The notes beneath the pieces were generated by a model that made no database searches, was not told the origin of the DNA, and saw nothing but the letters and a program-made list of their open reading frames with translations. A stretch of 63,414 nt of DNA. Origin: Rhabdothermincola sp037478855 (GTDB lineage Bacteria > Actinomycetota > Acidimicrobiia > Acidimicrobiales > Acidimicrobilacustridaceae). The position numbers were made by a program, and so were the translations under genes. The stretch lies in contig JBBFLY010000006.1 of assembly GCA_037478855.1 (NCBI GenBank), positions 1 through 63,414 on the forward strand. Direction: 5' to 3'. Each line of letters begins with the position of its first letter. The stretch's first letter is position 1. This document shows, piece after piece, positions 8,465-16,829 of this stretch.

Positions 8465-9700
8465 CTAGCGGTGCAACAGGGCACGGCGGAGCATGGCCAG
8501 CACCGAGATGGCGGCGAACTGGCGGATGCGCTCGCGGTCACCGGGAAGCCGGACCATGTTGCAAACCGTGTCGCCCTCGACGGTCACCGCCAAGAAGACC
8601 GTGCCCACGGGCACACCCTCCTGCTCGGTGGGACCAGCCACGCCGGTGAGCGCCACCGCGCAGTCCGCACCGAGGAGTCGGCACACCCCCTCCGCCATCT
8701 CGATCGCCGCCTCGTCGCGCACCACCGGCCCCCGCGACACCCCGAGGACCTCGAACTTCACGTCACTCGCGTAGGCGACCACACCCCCGCGGAACACGTC
8801 GCTCGCTCCGGGCACCGCGGTCAGTCGAGCAGCCACCAGCCCGCCCGTGACCGACTCGGCGGTGGCAAGCGTCAACCCCCGCTCACGCAGCATCCCGATC
8901 ACGACCTCCTCCATGGAGCGGTCGTCGATGCTGAAGACCAGGTCACCGAGGAGCTCGCAGAGCAGCTCGACCTCCGCGTCGAGCACGGCCTCCGCCTCCT
9001 CCACAGAGGGGGCCTTCGCCGTCGCACGGATCTTCAGCCCCTCGACGCCGCTGGCCAGGAACGCGAGGGTGCAGTGGCCGGAGCGGTCCAGGTCCTCGAT
9101 GTGCGCGGCGAGCAGCTCCGCCAGTCCCGACTCGGACTGGCCCCACGTGCGCAGCACCCGACTGCGGATCACCGCCGGGGTGCCGGCACGCCGGCGCAGG
9201 TCGGGGATCACCGTGCCCGTCACCATCTCCCGCATCTCGTAGGGCACACCAGGTACCGCGTAGATCACCTTCTCGCCGACCGGGCAGATCAACCCGGGCG
9301 CGGTGCCAGGCTGTTGGGCCATCACGGTCGCCCCCACGGGCACGAGCGCCTGGCGCAGGTTGTTCGCGGGCATCTCCCGACCACGGGCGGCGAACATGGC
9401 CCGGATGCGGGCTTCTACCTCGGGGTCAGGCTCGAGCTCGACCCCCATCACCTGCGCGATCACGTCACGGGTGATGTCGTCCTGGGTCGGCCCCAGCCCC
9501 CCGCACACGATGACCGCATCGGAGCGATCGAGCGCGATCCGCAGCACCTGCGCGATGCGGTCCCAGTTGTCGCCCACCCTGGTCTGGAAGTGCGAGTCGA
9601 TGCCCGCCAGGGCGAGCTGCTCGCCGATCCATGCGGAGTTCGTGTCGACGATCTGACCGAGCAGCAGCTCCGTGCCGACCGCGATGACCTCACAGCGCAT
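8465..9700 (-). CDS. cinA: CinA: pyrophosphatase/NMN amidase family protein
   Basis: 411 residues. The N-terminal MoaB-like domain (about 1-170) has GGLGPTQDDITRDV. The C-terminal PncC domain (about 250-405) has TAESVTGGLVAARLT and the VAGPT-type loop. The family recycles damaged pyridine nucleotides; the name competence/damage-inducible is historical. It is often near recA, as here, though msrB and thpR intervene. The ATG at 9700 sits 6 nt after a TAGCGT hexamer in the 19-nt gap to pgsA, so an extra internal promoter with a leaderless transcript is possible. Confidence 0.93.
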   Translation of the reverse strand: MRCEVIAVGTELLLGQIVDTNSAWIGEQLALAGIDSHFQTRVGDNWDRIAQVLRIALDRSDAVIVCGGLGPTQDDITRDVIAQVMGVELEPDPEVEARIRAMFAARGREMPANNLRQALVPVGATVMAQQPGTAPGLICPVGEKVIYAVPGVPYEMREMVTGTVIPDLRRRAGTPAVIRSRVLRTWGQSESGLAELLAAHIEDLDRSGHCTLAFLASGVEGLKIRATAKAPSVEEAEAVLDAEVELLCELLGDLVFSIDDRSMEEVVIGMLRERGLTLATAESVTGGLVAARLTAVPGASDVFRGGVVAYASDVKFEVLGVSRGPVVRDEAAIEMAEGVCRLLGADCAVALTGVAGPTEQEGVPVGTVFLAVTVEGDTVCNMVRLPGDRERIRQFAAISVLAMLRRALLHR

Positions 9701-9706
9701 CGCCCG

Positions 9707-9712
9707 ACGCTA
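9707..9712 (-). promoter_or_regulatory. Possible -10 hexamer of leaderless cinA
   Basis: TAGCGT on the minus strand, 6 nt before the cinA ATG and without a ribosome-binding site in between. It lies in the short pgsA-cinA gap. No -35 element is evident. Confidence 0.4.
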
Positions 9713-9719
9713 GCGCCGC

Positions 9720-10358
9720 TCAACGACCGGTCGTGCCGGGCTCACCCGGGGCGCGGCTCATGGTCGTCGCAGCCCGCCGTCCATCGAGGAGGTACTGCGC
9801 ACCACTGACCAGCGCGAGCGCCACCGCGAGCCAGAGCAGCGAGCTCGCGACCCACGGATGGGGCCGCAACCACGGCATCACTGCGGCGCCCACCGCCAGC
9901 GCTTGGGTCAGCGTCTTGGCCTTCGCGCTCGGCCGTGCCGGGACCGCTAGGCCCTGACGACCGAGCTGCACCCGCAACAGGGAGATCACCAGCTCTCGGG
10001 CGGCGATGACCGCCACAGGCAGGAGCGGGAACACGTCGGCGGCCACCAAGGCGAACATCGCCCCGAGCACGAGCACCTTGTCGGCGAGCGGGTCGAGGAA
10101 CGCGCCGCTGCGCGTGCTGCCGTAGCGCCGAGCCATCCGCCCGTCGAGGAGGTCGGTGCCCGCCAGGATCGTCCAGAAGAAGAAGTTCGGCCAGGTGGCG
10201 ACCGTGTCAGCGATCATCGCGAACAGCACGGGGGCGGAGAGCAGCCGCACCACGGTGACGAAGTTCGCAGGGGTCGCCAGCGCGGACGGCCCGTAGGTCA
10301 GCTCGACGTCGCGACGGGGAGCCTCCGCAGGGCCACCCGGCGGTTCGCCGCTGCTCAT
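9720..10358 (-). CDS. pgsA: CDP-diacylglycerol--glycerol-3-phosphate 3-phosphatidyltransferase
   Basis: 212 residues, polytopic membrane protein of the CDP-alcohol phosphatidyltransferase family. The catalytic motif runs from Asp72: DGRMAR, then GAFLDPLADK (Asp89, Asp93). The spacer before the glycine is 7 rather than the usual 8 residues. It makes phosphatidylglycerol phosphate, the committed step to PG and cardiolipin. The 20-residue hydrophilic head is longer than in enterobacteria. ATG overlaps the rimO stop by 4 nt and is preceded by GGAGG in the rimO end, so translation is coupled. A different alcohol acceptor cannot be excluded from sequence alone. Confidence 0.87.
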   Translation of the reverse strand: MSSGEPPGGPAEAPRRDVELTYGPSALATPANFVTVVRLLSAPVLFAMIADTVATWPNFFFWTILAGTDLLDGRMARRYGSTRSGAFLDPLADKVLVLGAMFALVAADVFPLLPVAVIAARELVISLLRVQLGRQGLAVPARPSAKAKTLTQALAVGAAVMPWLRPHPWVASSLLWLAVALALVSGAQYLLDGRRAATTMSRAPGEPGTTGR

Positions 10359-11623
10359 CGGCCCACCTCCACCTCGGCGTCCCGGACGACGGGGACGGCC
10401 TCGAGGTCGGGTCCGAGCACGCCGGTGACCTCCACCTCGACGAGCTCGCCGACGGGCAGATCCGACGGCACGGCCACCACCCCGTCGATCTCCGGAGCCT
10501 CCCGATAGCTGCGCGCCTGACCCGGGGACTCGACGAGGACCTCAACCCGGGTGCCCAGCAGCTCGTCACGCTTCGCCGCGGTGATGGCGTCCTGCAGCTC
10601 ACGCAGCTCGGCGAGGCGCTCGGCGACGAGCCCGTCGGGGACCTCGCCGTCGAGCCCGGCCGCGTAGGTGCCCTCCTCCCGCGAGTAGGCGAAGAAGCCG
10701 CACCAGTCGAGCTGGGCCCGCTCGACGAAGTCCAGCAGCGCGTCATGATCGGCTTCGGTCTCACCCGGGTAGCCCACGATGAAGTTGCTGCGGAACACCG
10801 CGCCCGGCTCGAGGCGACGGATGCGCTCGATGCGTTCGAGGAACCTGGCGCCGTCCCCCCAGCGGCGCATCCGCCTCAACAACGGCGATGAGGCGTGCTG
10901 GAGGGACAGATCGAAGTACGGCACGCCGGTCCCGAGGATGGTGTCGATCAGCTGGTCGGACAGCTCCGAGGGGTACAGGTAGAGCAGCCGAACCCAGTCG
11001 ACGCGCTCGGCGACGGCGCCCACCAGGCGCACCAGCTGCTTCGCTCCGTGGCCCCGGTCCCGTCCGTAGCTGGCCAGGTCCTGGGCGACGAGCACGACCT
11101 CGCGGACCTCGAGACCGTCGATCTCGGCGAGGATGTCGTCGATCGCACGCGAGCGCTGGCGGCCCCGGAAGGTGGGGATGGCGCAGAACCCGCAGTTGCG
11201 ATCACATCCCTCGGCGACCTTCACGTAGGCCCACGGCGCCCGGGCGGGCGGACGCGGCAGGTTCAGCAGGTCGAACGCCGGTCGGTCCGGCTTCGTCCCG
11301 ATCGTGACCGGCACGCCGAACCCGACGACGGCGTCGACCTCGGGCAGCTCGGCCTCCAGCTCGGGCCCGTAGCGCTCGGCCAGGCAGCCCGTGACGACCA
11401 GCTCCGCACCCGGCTTGCGCTGCGCTCCGAGAGCGAGGACGGCCTCGATCGACTCGGCTCGCGCTTCCTCGATGAACGCGCAGGTGTTGACCACCACCAG
11501 GTCTGCGTCCTCCGGGGTGGGCGCGGCCTGCAGGCCGTCGGCGAGCAGGGTGCCGGCGAGCTTGTCGGAATCGACCTGGTTCTTCGGGCAGCCCAGGGTC
11601 TCGACCCAGAAGGTCCGAGTCAC
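10355..11623 (-). CDS. rimO: Ribosomal protein uS12 (S12) methylthiotransferase
   Basis: A radical-SAM methylthiotransferase of 422 residues, paralogous to miaB. The start VTRTFWVETLGCPKNQVDSD carries the RimO-typical GCPKNQVDSD, and the radical SAM motif is CDRNCGFC. A TRAM domain ends the protein. It methylthiolates the conserved aspartate of ribosomal protein S12. The frame is open to 11776, but homology starts at the GTG at 11623. That GTG lies 6 nt after TACGAT, again suggesting a leaderless transcript. It heads the probable rimO-pgsA-cinA-thpR unit. Confidence 0.94.
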   Translation of the reverse strand: MTRTFWVETLGCPKNQVDSDKLAGTLLADGLQAAPTPEDADLVVVNTCAFIEEARAESIEAVLALGAQRKPGAELVVTGCLAERYGPELEAELPEVDAVVGFGVPVTIGTKPDRPAFDLLNLPRPPARAPWAYVKVAEGCDRNCGFCAIPTFRGRQRSRAIDDILAEIDGLEVREVVLVAQDLASYGRDRGHGAKQLVRLVGAVAERVDWVRLLYLYPSELSDQLIDTILGTGVPYFDLSLQHASSPLLRRMRRWGDGARFLERIERIRRLEPGAVFRSNFIVGYPGETEADHDALLDFVERAQLDWCGFFAYSREEGTYAAGLDGEVPDGLVAERLAELRELQDAITAAKRDELLGTRVEVLVESPGQARSYREAPEIDGVVAVPSDLPVGELVEVEVTGVLGPDLEAVPVVRDAEVEVGR

Positions 11624-11629
11624 CTCGCG

Positions 11630-11635
11630 ATCGTA
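11630..11635 (-). promoter_or_regulatory. Probable -10 hexamer of leaderless rimO
   Basis: TACGAT on the minus strand ends 6 nt before the rimO GTG. No Shine-Dalgarno sequence fits in between. Confidence 0.5.
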
Positions 11636-11667
11636 CCGGAGCGCCCGATGGTGCCGGATCGGGTGGA

Positions 11668-12204
11668 TCAGCCGATCCGACCCAGGGCGAGCGCGGTGGC
11701 CAGCGCGGTGAGGGACAGCCCGTCCGTCACCTGGCCGGCGGCCATCAGCTCGACCACGCGCGCAACGGGGAACCACTCGATGCGCTCGGCCTCGGACGGA
11801 TCGCTCGGCTCACCGACGTGCTGCGCCCCAGCCGCGAGGTACGCGGCGAACGTCTGGTCGGACAGCCCGTTGGTCGGGAACCACCGCACGAGCGGCTCGA
11901 GCGGCCCGGGCCGCCAGCCGGTCTCCTCGAGCGCCTCGCGTGCGGCGGCCTCCTCGAGGCTCTCGCCGTGATCGACCCGTCCCGCGGGGATCTCCCACCC
12001 CCAGCTGTCGGTGATGAAGCGGTGCCGCCACATGAGCAGGACTCCGCGCTCCGGCTCGTGCATGATCACCCCGACCGCGGGTGCGGTCGAACGCACCACG
12101 TGGTGCTCGAAGCGGCGGATGCCGGGGATCTCGACGTCGACGAGGGTCAACCGCAACCAGTCGCTGCGGTAGAGCGTCCGCTCACCGTGGACCGTCCAAC
12201 GCAT
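11668..12204 (-). CDS. Nudix hydrolase, ADP-ribose pyrophosphatase-like
   Basis: 178 residues with a complete Nudix box, from GRVDHGESLEEAA through REALEETGW (about 77-99), preceded by the WGWEIPAG strand typical of the ADP-ribose pyrophosphatase subgroup. It would cleave nucleoside diphosphates linked to another moiety; the substrate is not determinable here. The ATG lies 12 nt after the stop of the SMP-30-like gene, so the two are probably co-transcribed. Confidence 0.85.
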   Translation of the reverse strand: MRWTVHGERTLYRSDWLRLTLVDVEIPGIRRFEHHVVRSTAPAVGVIMHEPERGVLLMWRHRFITDSWGWEIPAGRVDHGESLEEAAAREALEETGWRPGPLEPLVRWFPTNGLSDQTFAAYLAAGAQHVGEPSDPSEAERIEWFPVARVVELMAAGQVTDGLSLTALATALALGRIG

Positions 12205-12216
12205 GGTCGATCCGGC

Positions 12217-13131
12217 TCAGAAGGCGAGGGCGAGACCCGGGCGGGGCCACTCGCACGACAGCAGCCTCCCCGTTCCCGACGCGGTGATGAACGCCCGCCG
12301 GAGATCCGGACCGCCGAAGCAGATGTTCGTCACGATCGCGTCGGGGACCGGGAGGTGCTCGACCACCGAGCCGTCGGGAGAGACGCAGGTGATCCCCCCG
12401 TTGACGATCGTGGCGACGCAGACCCAGCCCTCACCGTCCACCGCGAGTGAGTCGAACAGCTGCCCTTCCGGCGCGTCGTGGAGCAGCTCGCCGCCGTGAG
12501 GACCGGGAGACGACGGTGAGGCGGCCACCCGACCAGGACCGGTGACCTCCCAGGTCCAGAGTCGCCCGTGGTGGGTCTCGGCGACGTACAGGCGCGACCC
12601 GTCGGGTGACAGTCCGATGCCGTTGGGGCTCTCCAGGCCGCGGACCACCGGCTCGATGCGCGAGCCGTCGGGGGCGGCGTAGAGCACTGCCGCCTGGCTC
12701 GACCCGGCCGTGACCCCGTGATCGGTGAACCAGAACCCGCCGTGCGCGTCGAAGACCAGGTCGTTGGGAGCGATGAGCGGCTCGTCGCCGCACGCGCGGT
12801 AAAGGATCTCCACCGCGCCGGTCGCCGCGTCCACCCGCTGGATCGAACCCCCCTGGTGCGTGGTGCCCGGTGACGGGACCAGCCCGATCCCCTCCACCTC
12901 GCTCCAATCGAAGAACCCACCGTTGTTGCACACGTACACCGCGCCATCGGGACCGATCGCGGCGCCGTTCGGTCCACCGCCGCAGTCGGCCACCACCTCC
13001 ACCGCGCCGCCGGCCCGCACCCGGCTGAGGGTGCCCCGTGCGATCTCAACCACCAGCACGCTTCCGTCAGGCATGGCGACCGGACCCTCCGGGAACCGCA
13101 GGCCCGATGCGATCTCGACCAGCTCAGTCAT
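12217..13131 (-). CDS. SMP-30/gluconolactonase-family protein
   Basis: 304 residues of six-bladed beta-propeller type, with recurrent blade signatures such as FPEGPVAMPDGSVLVVE, GPNGAAIGPDGAVYVCN, SPNGIGLSPDGSRLYVAET and DSLAVDGEGWVCVAT. Family members are metal-dependent lactonases or sugar-lactone hydrolases, with the Glu in the first blade and Asn/Asp in later blades as ligands; these positions are present. The substrate is unknown. It starts an apparent two-gene unit with the Nudix hydrolase. Confidence 0.82.
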   Translation of the reverse strand: MTELVEIASGLRFPEGPVAMPDGSVLVVEIARGTLSRVRAGGAVEVVADCGGGPNGAAIGPDGAVYVCNNGGFFDWSEVEGIGLVPSPGTTHQGGSIQRVDAATGAVEILYRACGDEPLIAPNDLVFDAHGGFWFTDHGVTAGSSQAAVLYAAPDGSRIEPVVRGLESPNGIGLSPDGSRLYVAETHHGRLWTWEVTGPGRVAASPSSPGPHGGELLHDAPEGQLFDSLAVDGEGWVCVATIVNGGITCVSPDGSVVEHLPVPDAIVTNICFGGPDLRRAFITASGTGRLLSCEWPRPGLALAF

Positions 13132-13165
13132 GGCCCGTTGCCTAGCACCGAACCGGCCGCGCTGC

Positions 13166-14134
13166 TCAAACGAGCAGCACCGGCACCATGGCGGCGTACA
13201 GCGTGAGCAGGAGCGACCCTTCGACGCGGTCGACGAGAAGTCGACGTCCCATCACGAGCCACGAGCAGACCACCACCACGATCGACGCGATCGCGGCGCG
13301 CCGTACCACCTCCGGATCGGCGAACGCACCCGGACCGGCCAGGGCGACGACACCGCCGACCGCGAGGCTGTTCACCAGGTTGGATCCGAGCACGTTCCCG
13401 ACGATCAGATCGTCATGGCCTCGACGCGACGACGCCACCGCCGTGACGAGCTCGGGCAGTGACGTCCCCACGGCCACCAGGGTCACCCCGATGATCCCCT
13501 CTGCGATGCCGAGCTGCTCCGCGATGCGGGTCGCGCCGGTCACGAGAAGCTGAGCCCCGACCAGGACACCCGCCAGACCGAGCACGATCCGCACCAGCTC
13601 GTGTGCACGGCGTACCGGCGACTCCGAAAGCTGGTGGTCGGTCTCCTCCTCCACCTCGGCGATGAGACGCTGCTCATCGTCCCGGTCCCGCTTCACCATC
13701 CGGACGAGCAGCCACATCGCCCCTGCGAAGCAGGCGAGGAGCGCGACGCCCTCGATCCGGTACAGGCGCCCGACGAGCACCATGCACGCGAAGCCGGTGG
13801 CCGATGCCGCGGACAGCGGGACCTCGAAGCGCAGGACGCGGGACGTGACGCGGACACGGTGCAAGAGCGCGGCGGTGCCGAGCACCAACGCGAGGTTGGC
13901 CACGTTCGAACCGAGGATGTTGCCCACGCTGAGCTCAGTGCTGCCTTCGAGCGCTGCGAGCCCCGACACGAACAGCTCCGGCGCACTGGTGCCGAAGCCC
14001 ATGACGACGATGCCGACGATCACGGCCGAGAGCCGCAGGAGCCTCGCCAGGCGAGCCGAGCCGATGACGAAGTGGTCAGCAGCCAGCCAGAGCAGGATGA
14101 GACCGACGAGGGCGAGCGCGGCTGCCTGCAGCAC
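13166..14134 (-). CDS. Calcium/sodium antiporter (CaCA family)
   Basis: 322 residues and about ten membrane helices in two inverted halves. Each half has an alpha-repeat: GFGTSAPELFVS with GNILGSNVANL in the first, and AVGTSLPELVTA with GNVLGSNLVN in the second. These acidic motifs bind the cation in Ca2+/cation exchangers of the YrbG type. The central hydrophilic loop (about 145-170) is charged. Its GTG start lies 3 nt after the ftsK stop, so it follows ftsK in one transcript. Confidence 0.9.
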   Translation of the reverse strand: MLQAAALALVGLILLWLAADHFVIGSARLARLLRLSAVIVGIVVMGFGTSAPELFVSGLAALEGSTELSVGNILGSNVANLALVLGTAALLHRVRVTSRVLRFEVPLSAASATGFACMVLVGRLYRIEGVALLACFAGAMWLLVRMVKRDRDDEQRLIAEVEEETDHQLSESPVRRAHELVRIVLGLAGVLVGAQLLVTGATRIAEQLGIAEGIIGVTLVAVGTSLPELVTAVASSRRGHDDLIVGNVLGSNLVNSLAVGGVVALAGPGAFADPEVVRRAAIASIVVVVCSWLVMGRRLLVDRVEGSLLLTLYAAMVPVLLV

Positions 14135-14137
14135 CGC

Positions 14138-16588
14138 TCAGCCGCTTCGCGACGCCAGCAGCTCGTCGAGCTCTTCGGGCGTCATCAGCACCGCACGGGC
14201 CTTCGAGCCCTCCGATGGGCCGACCACGCCACGCTGCTCCAGCAGATCCATCAGCCGACCTGCTCGTGCGAACCCCACCCGCAGCTTGCGCTGGAGCATC
14301 GACGTGGAACCCAGCTGCGAGCGCACGACGAGCTCCATCGCCTGGAGCAACAGCTCGTCGTCGTCGTCGGCTCCCGAGCCACCGCCGCCCGAGCCGCTCT
14401 CCGTCTCGTCGGAGCCCTCGACCCCGTCGAGGTAGGTGACCTCCGGTGCCTGTCGCCGCCAGTGCGCGACCACCTTGCGCACCTCCGCCTCGGTCACCCA
14501 CGCGCCCTGGATCCGCTGGGGCACGCTCGACGACGGGCCCAGCAGCAGCATGTCGCCGCGACCGACCAGTCGCTCCGCGCCGGCCTGGTCGAGGATCACC
14601 CGACTGTCCGCCAGGCTCGACACGGCGAACGCCAGCCGGGCCGGGATGTTCGCCTTGATCACCCCCGTGATGACGTTCACCGACGGACGCTGGGTGGCGA
14701 TCACCAGGTGGATGCCCACCGCCCGGGCCATCTGGGCGATGCGACAGATGGACTCCTCGACGTCGCGCGCCGCGACCATCATGAGGTCGTTCAGCTCGTC
14801 GACCACCACGAGGATGTACGGGAGGCGCTCGTAGGGTGGCGCGCCGGGCTCGTCGCTGACCAGTTCGCCGCGGTCGTAGGCCGCGTTGTACCCGTTGATG
14901 TCCCGGAAGCCGACCTCCGACAGCAGGTCGTAGCGCCGCTCCATCTCCCTGACCGCCCAGGCGAGCGCGTTTGCGGCCTTCTTCGGGTTCGTCACCACCC
15001 CGGTGAGCAGGTGCGGGAGCCGGTTGTACTGGCCGAGCTCAACGCGCTTGGGATCGATGAGGATCATCCGCACCTGATCAGGGGTGGACCGCATGAGCAC
15101 CGAGGTGATCAGCGAGTTGATGCACGAGGACTTGCCTGCCCCGGTAGCACCGGCGATGAGCAGGTGGGGCATCGTCGCCAGGTTTGCCATGATCGCCCGG
15201 CCGTTGATGTCGCGACCGATCGCCACCTCGAGGGGGTGCCTGGCCCGCTTCGCCTCCTCCGACTGGAGGATGTCCCCGAGTGCGACCACCTGCCGCTTCG
15301 CGTTCGGGACCTCCACCCCGATGGCCTGCCGGCCGGGGATCGGCGCCAGGATCCGCACGTCGGGTGAGGCCATCGCGTAGGCGATGTCGCGATGCAGGCT
15401 GGTCACCTTCGCCACCTTGACGCCGGGTGCGAGCTCGAGCTCGTAGCGGGTGACGGTCGGCCCGACGACCATGCCCACCAGCCGGGTCTGCACGCCGTGC
15501 TCCGCGAGGGCGTTCTCGAGGGTCCGACCCTGCTCCTCGACGAGCGCCCGGTCGACCTCCTGGGCTTCGGAGCGATCGAGCAGCTTGGCCGGCGGGAGCT
15601 TCCAGGTCGGCGCCCGGGTGGCGGGACCGAGATCGATGGCGAGCTGCTCCACCCCGTCGGGCACGTCGTCGGCGCCGGGCACGTGGAGCAGATCGTCGCG
15701 CGCACCGTCGGGCTCGATCGGCTCGTCGGCCGCGCGGTCGGGGCTCTCCGCTGGGAGGTCCTGCCCGGCGACCACCACCGGGGGGACGTCGTCGGAGCCG
15801 CGTCCCTCTGCCTGCGATGTCGTGCCGGCGTCCGCCGGACCCTCGACCCTGCGCAGGTCGATGGTCGGCGCCTGCTCACCGACGTGGAACAGGGTGCGGG
15901 CCCGGTCGCGGAAGAAGCGCCAGCACGCAGCGGCCGCCGAGGCGAGGCGGGAACCGGCGACGCGCAAGGGGGTGCCGGTCAGCAGCACCAGGCCGATCAC
16001 TGCGACCCCGCCAAGCACGAAGGAGGATCCCCACATACCGAGCAGCTCGCTGAGGGGACCGCCGGTGACCACCCCGGCGTAGCCACCGGCTTCGGCGAGC
16101 TCTGCCGGGGGCGCGTCGAACGGCGGTCGTCCGCCGGTGAGGTGCAACATACCCGTACCCGCCACGGCGAGCAGCGTTGCGCCGATGAGCGGACGGAGCG
16201 GCAGGGCGGACGGCTCACGGTCCCTCGGACCACGTACGAGCCGCCCCCCGAAGGCGATCAGCACGACCGGCACCAGCCAGGACAGCTGGCCGACGAGCGC
16301 GCCGAGAGCGTCGGCGATCACCTCCCCCAGCGGGCCGGCTGCGTCAGCGAAGATGCCCAGCGCGGCGACGAGCCCCAACGCGAGGCATGCCACGCCCCAG
16401 ACGTCGTTGCCGTGGCCGTCGAAGGCCCGGCGGAGCGCGGAGGTGCGGTCGGCGGGCGATCTGCGGCTGACGCCTCTGCGGGCGCGGTCGTTCGCCTTGC
16501 TGGCCCCGGCGGTCCTGGAGCCCTGCCGGGAGCCTCCCCGGGATCCGGCTCTCGGGCGCGAAGAGCTGCTGCGTTGCTTCGTAGCCAC
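14138..16588 (-). CDS. ftsK: DNA translocase FtsK
   Basis: About 816 residues from a GTG at 16588. A basic, Ser/Arg-rich head is followed by four to five membrane helices (about 40-210), an acidic linker, and the motor with Walker A GATGAGKSS plus DELNDLMMVA (Walker B). The C-terminal winged-helix gamma domain (after about 745) reads KOPS-like DNA sites. It pumps DNA through the closing septum and activates chromosome dimer resolution. The frame stays open to 16732 and overlaps the small bioB-linked gene, so that extension is rejected. GGGG lies about 6 nt before the GTG. An acidic/glycine-rich linker (SDETESGSGGGGSGADDDDE) precedes gamma. Confidence 0.93.
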   Translation of the reverse strand: MATKQRSSSSRPRAGSRGGSRQGSRTAGASKANDRARRGVSRRSPADRTSALRRAFDGHGNDVWGVACLALGLVAALGIFADAAGPLGEVIADALGALVGQLSWLVPVVLIAFGGRLVRGPRDREPSALPLRPLIGATLLAVAGTGMLHLTGGRPPFDAPPAELAEAGGYAGVVTGGPLSELLGMWGSSFVLGGVAVIGLVLLTGTPLRVAGSRLASAAAACWRFFRDRARTLFHVGEQAPTIDLRRVEGPADAGTTSQAEGRGSDDVPPVVVAGQDLPAESPDRAADEPIEPDGARDDLLHVPGADDVPDGVEQLAIDLGPATRAPTWKLPPAKLLDRSEAQEVDRALVEEQGRTLENALAEHGVQTRLVGMVVGPTVTRYELELAPGVKVAKVTSLHRDIAYAMASPDVRILAPIPGRQAIGVEVPNAKRQVVALGDILQSEEAKRARHPLEVAIGRDINGRAIMANLATMPHLLIAGATGAGKSSCINSLITSVLMRSTPDQVRMILIDPKRVELGQYNRLPHLLTGVVTNPKKAANALAWAVREMERRYDLLSEVGFRDINGYNAAYDRGELVSDEPGAPPYERLPYILVVVDELNDLMMVAARDVEESICRIAQMARAVGIHLVIATQRPSVNVITGVIKANIPARLAFAVSSLADSRVILDQAGAERLVGRGDMLLLGPSSSVPQRIQGAWVTEAEVRKVVAHWRRQAPEVTYLDGVEGSDETESGSGGGGSGADDDDELLLQAMELVVRSQLGSTSMLQRKLRVGFARAGRLMDLLEQRGVVGPSEGSKARAVLMTPEELDELLASRSG

Positions 16589-16655
16589 AGTGGCCCCAAC
16601 GGTAACAGCAGCAACATGAGCCACCGGCGGACCATTCATCCCCCGGGACGCGCGG

Positions 16656-16829
16656 TCAGCGCAGCTCGCCGTGCTCGCGACAGGACGCTCGGAACCCGGT
16701 AGGGACGACGACGACCCGCAACCGGCGACCACACGTCGGGCAGAACCGGGGTGGATCCAGATCCCGCCGGCAGGTCAGCTGGTCACACGCCCCCGCCCGA
16801 CGCCCGCACCACCGACACCACGGTTCCAC
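16656..16829 (-). CDS. bsaP: BsaP-like biotin synthase auxiliary protein, 57 aa
   Basis: A short frame directly following bioB: the GTG start at 16829 is the codon immediately after the bioB TAG, in the same frame. The 57-residue product is cysteine-rich, with WCRWCGRRAGACD, PPRFCPTCGRRL, then VVPTGFRASCREHGELR at the end. This order (CxxC, PP-R-[FY]-CPxCGRR, a short beta hairpin, a CxxHG end) is what I recall of mycobacterial BsaP (Rv1590 type), a small protein required for BioB activity and encoded next to bioB. The identification is from memory of the family, not a search. Translation is probably coupled to bioB; GAAGG lies about 8 nt before the GTG. A zinc- or Fe-S-binding role through its cysteines is likely. 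Confidence 0.8.
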   Translation of the reverse strand: MEPWCRWCGRRAGACDQLTCRRDLDPPRFCPTCGRRLRVVVVPTGFRASCREHGELR

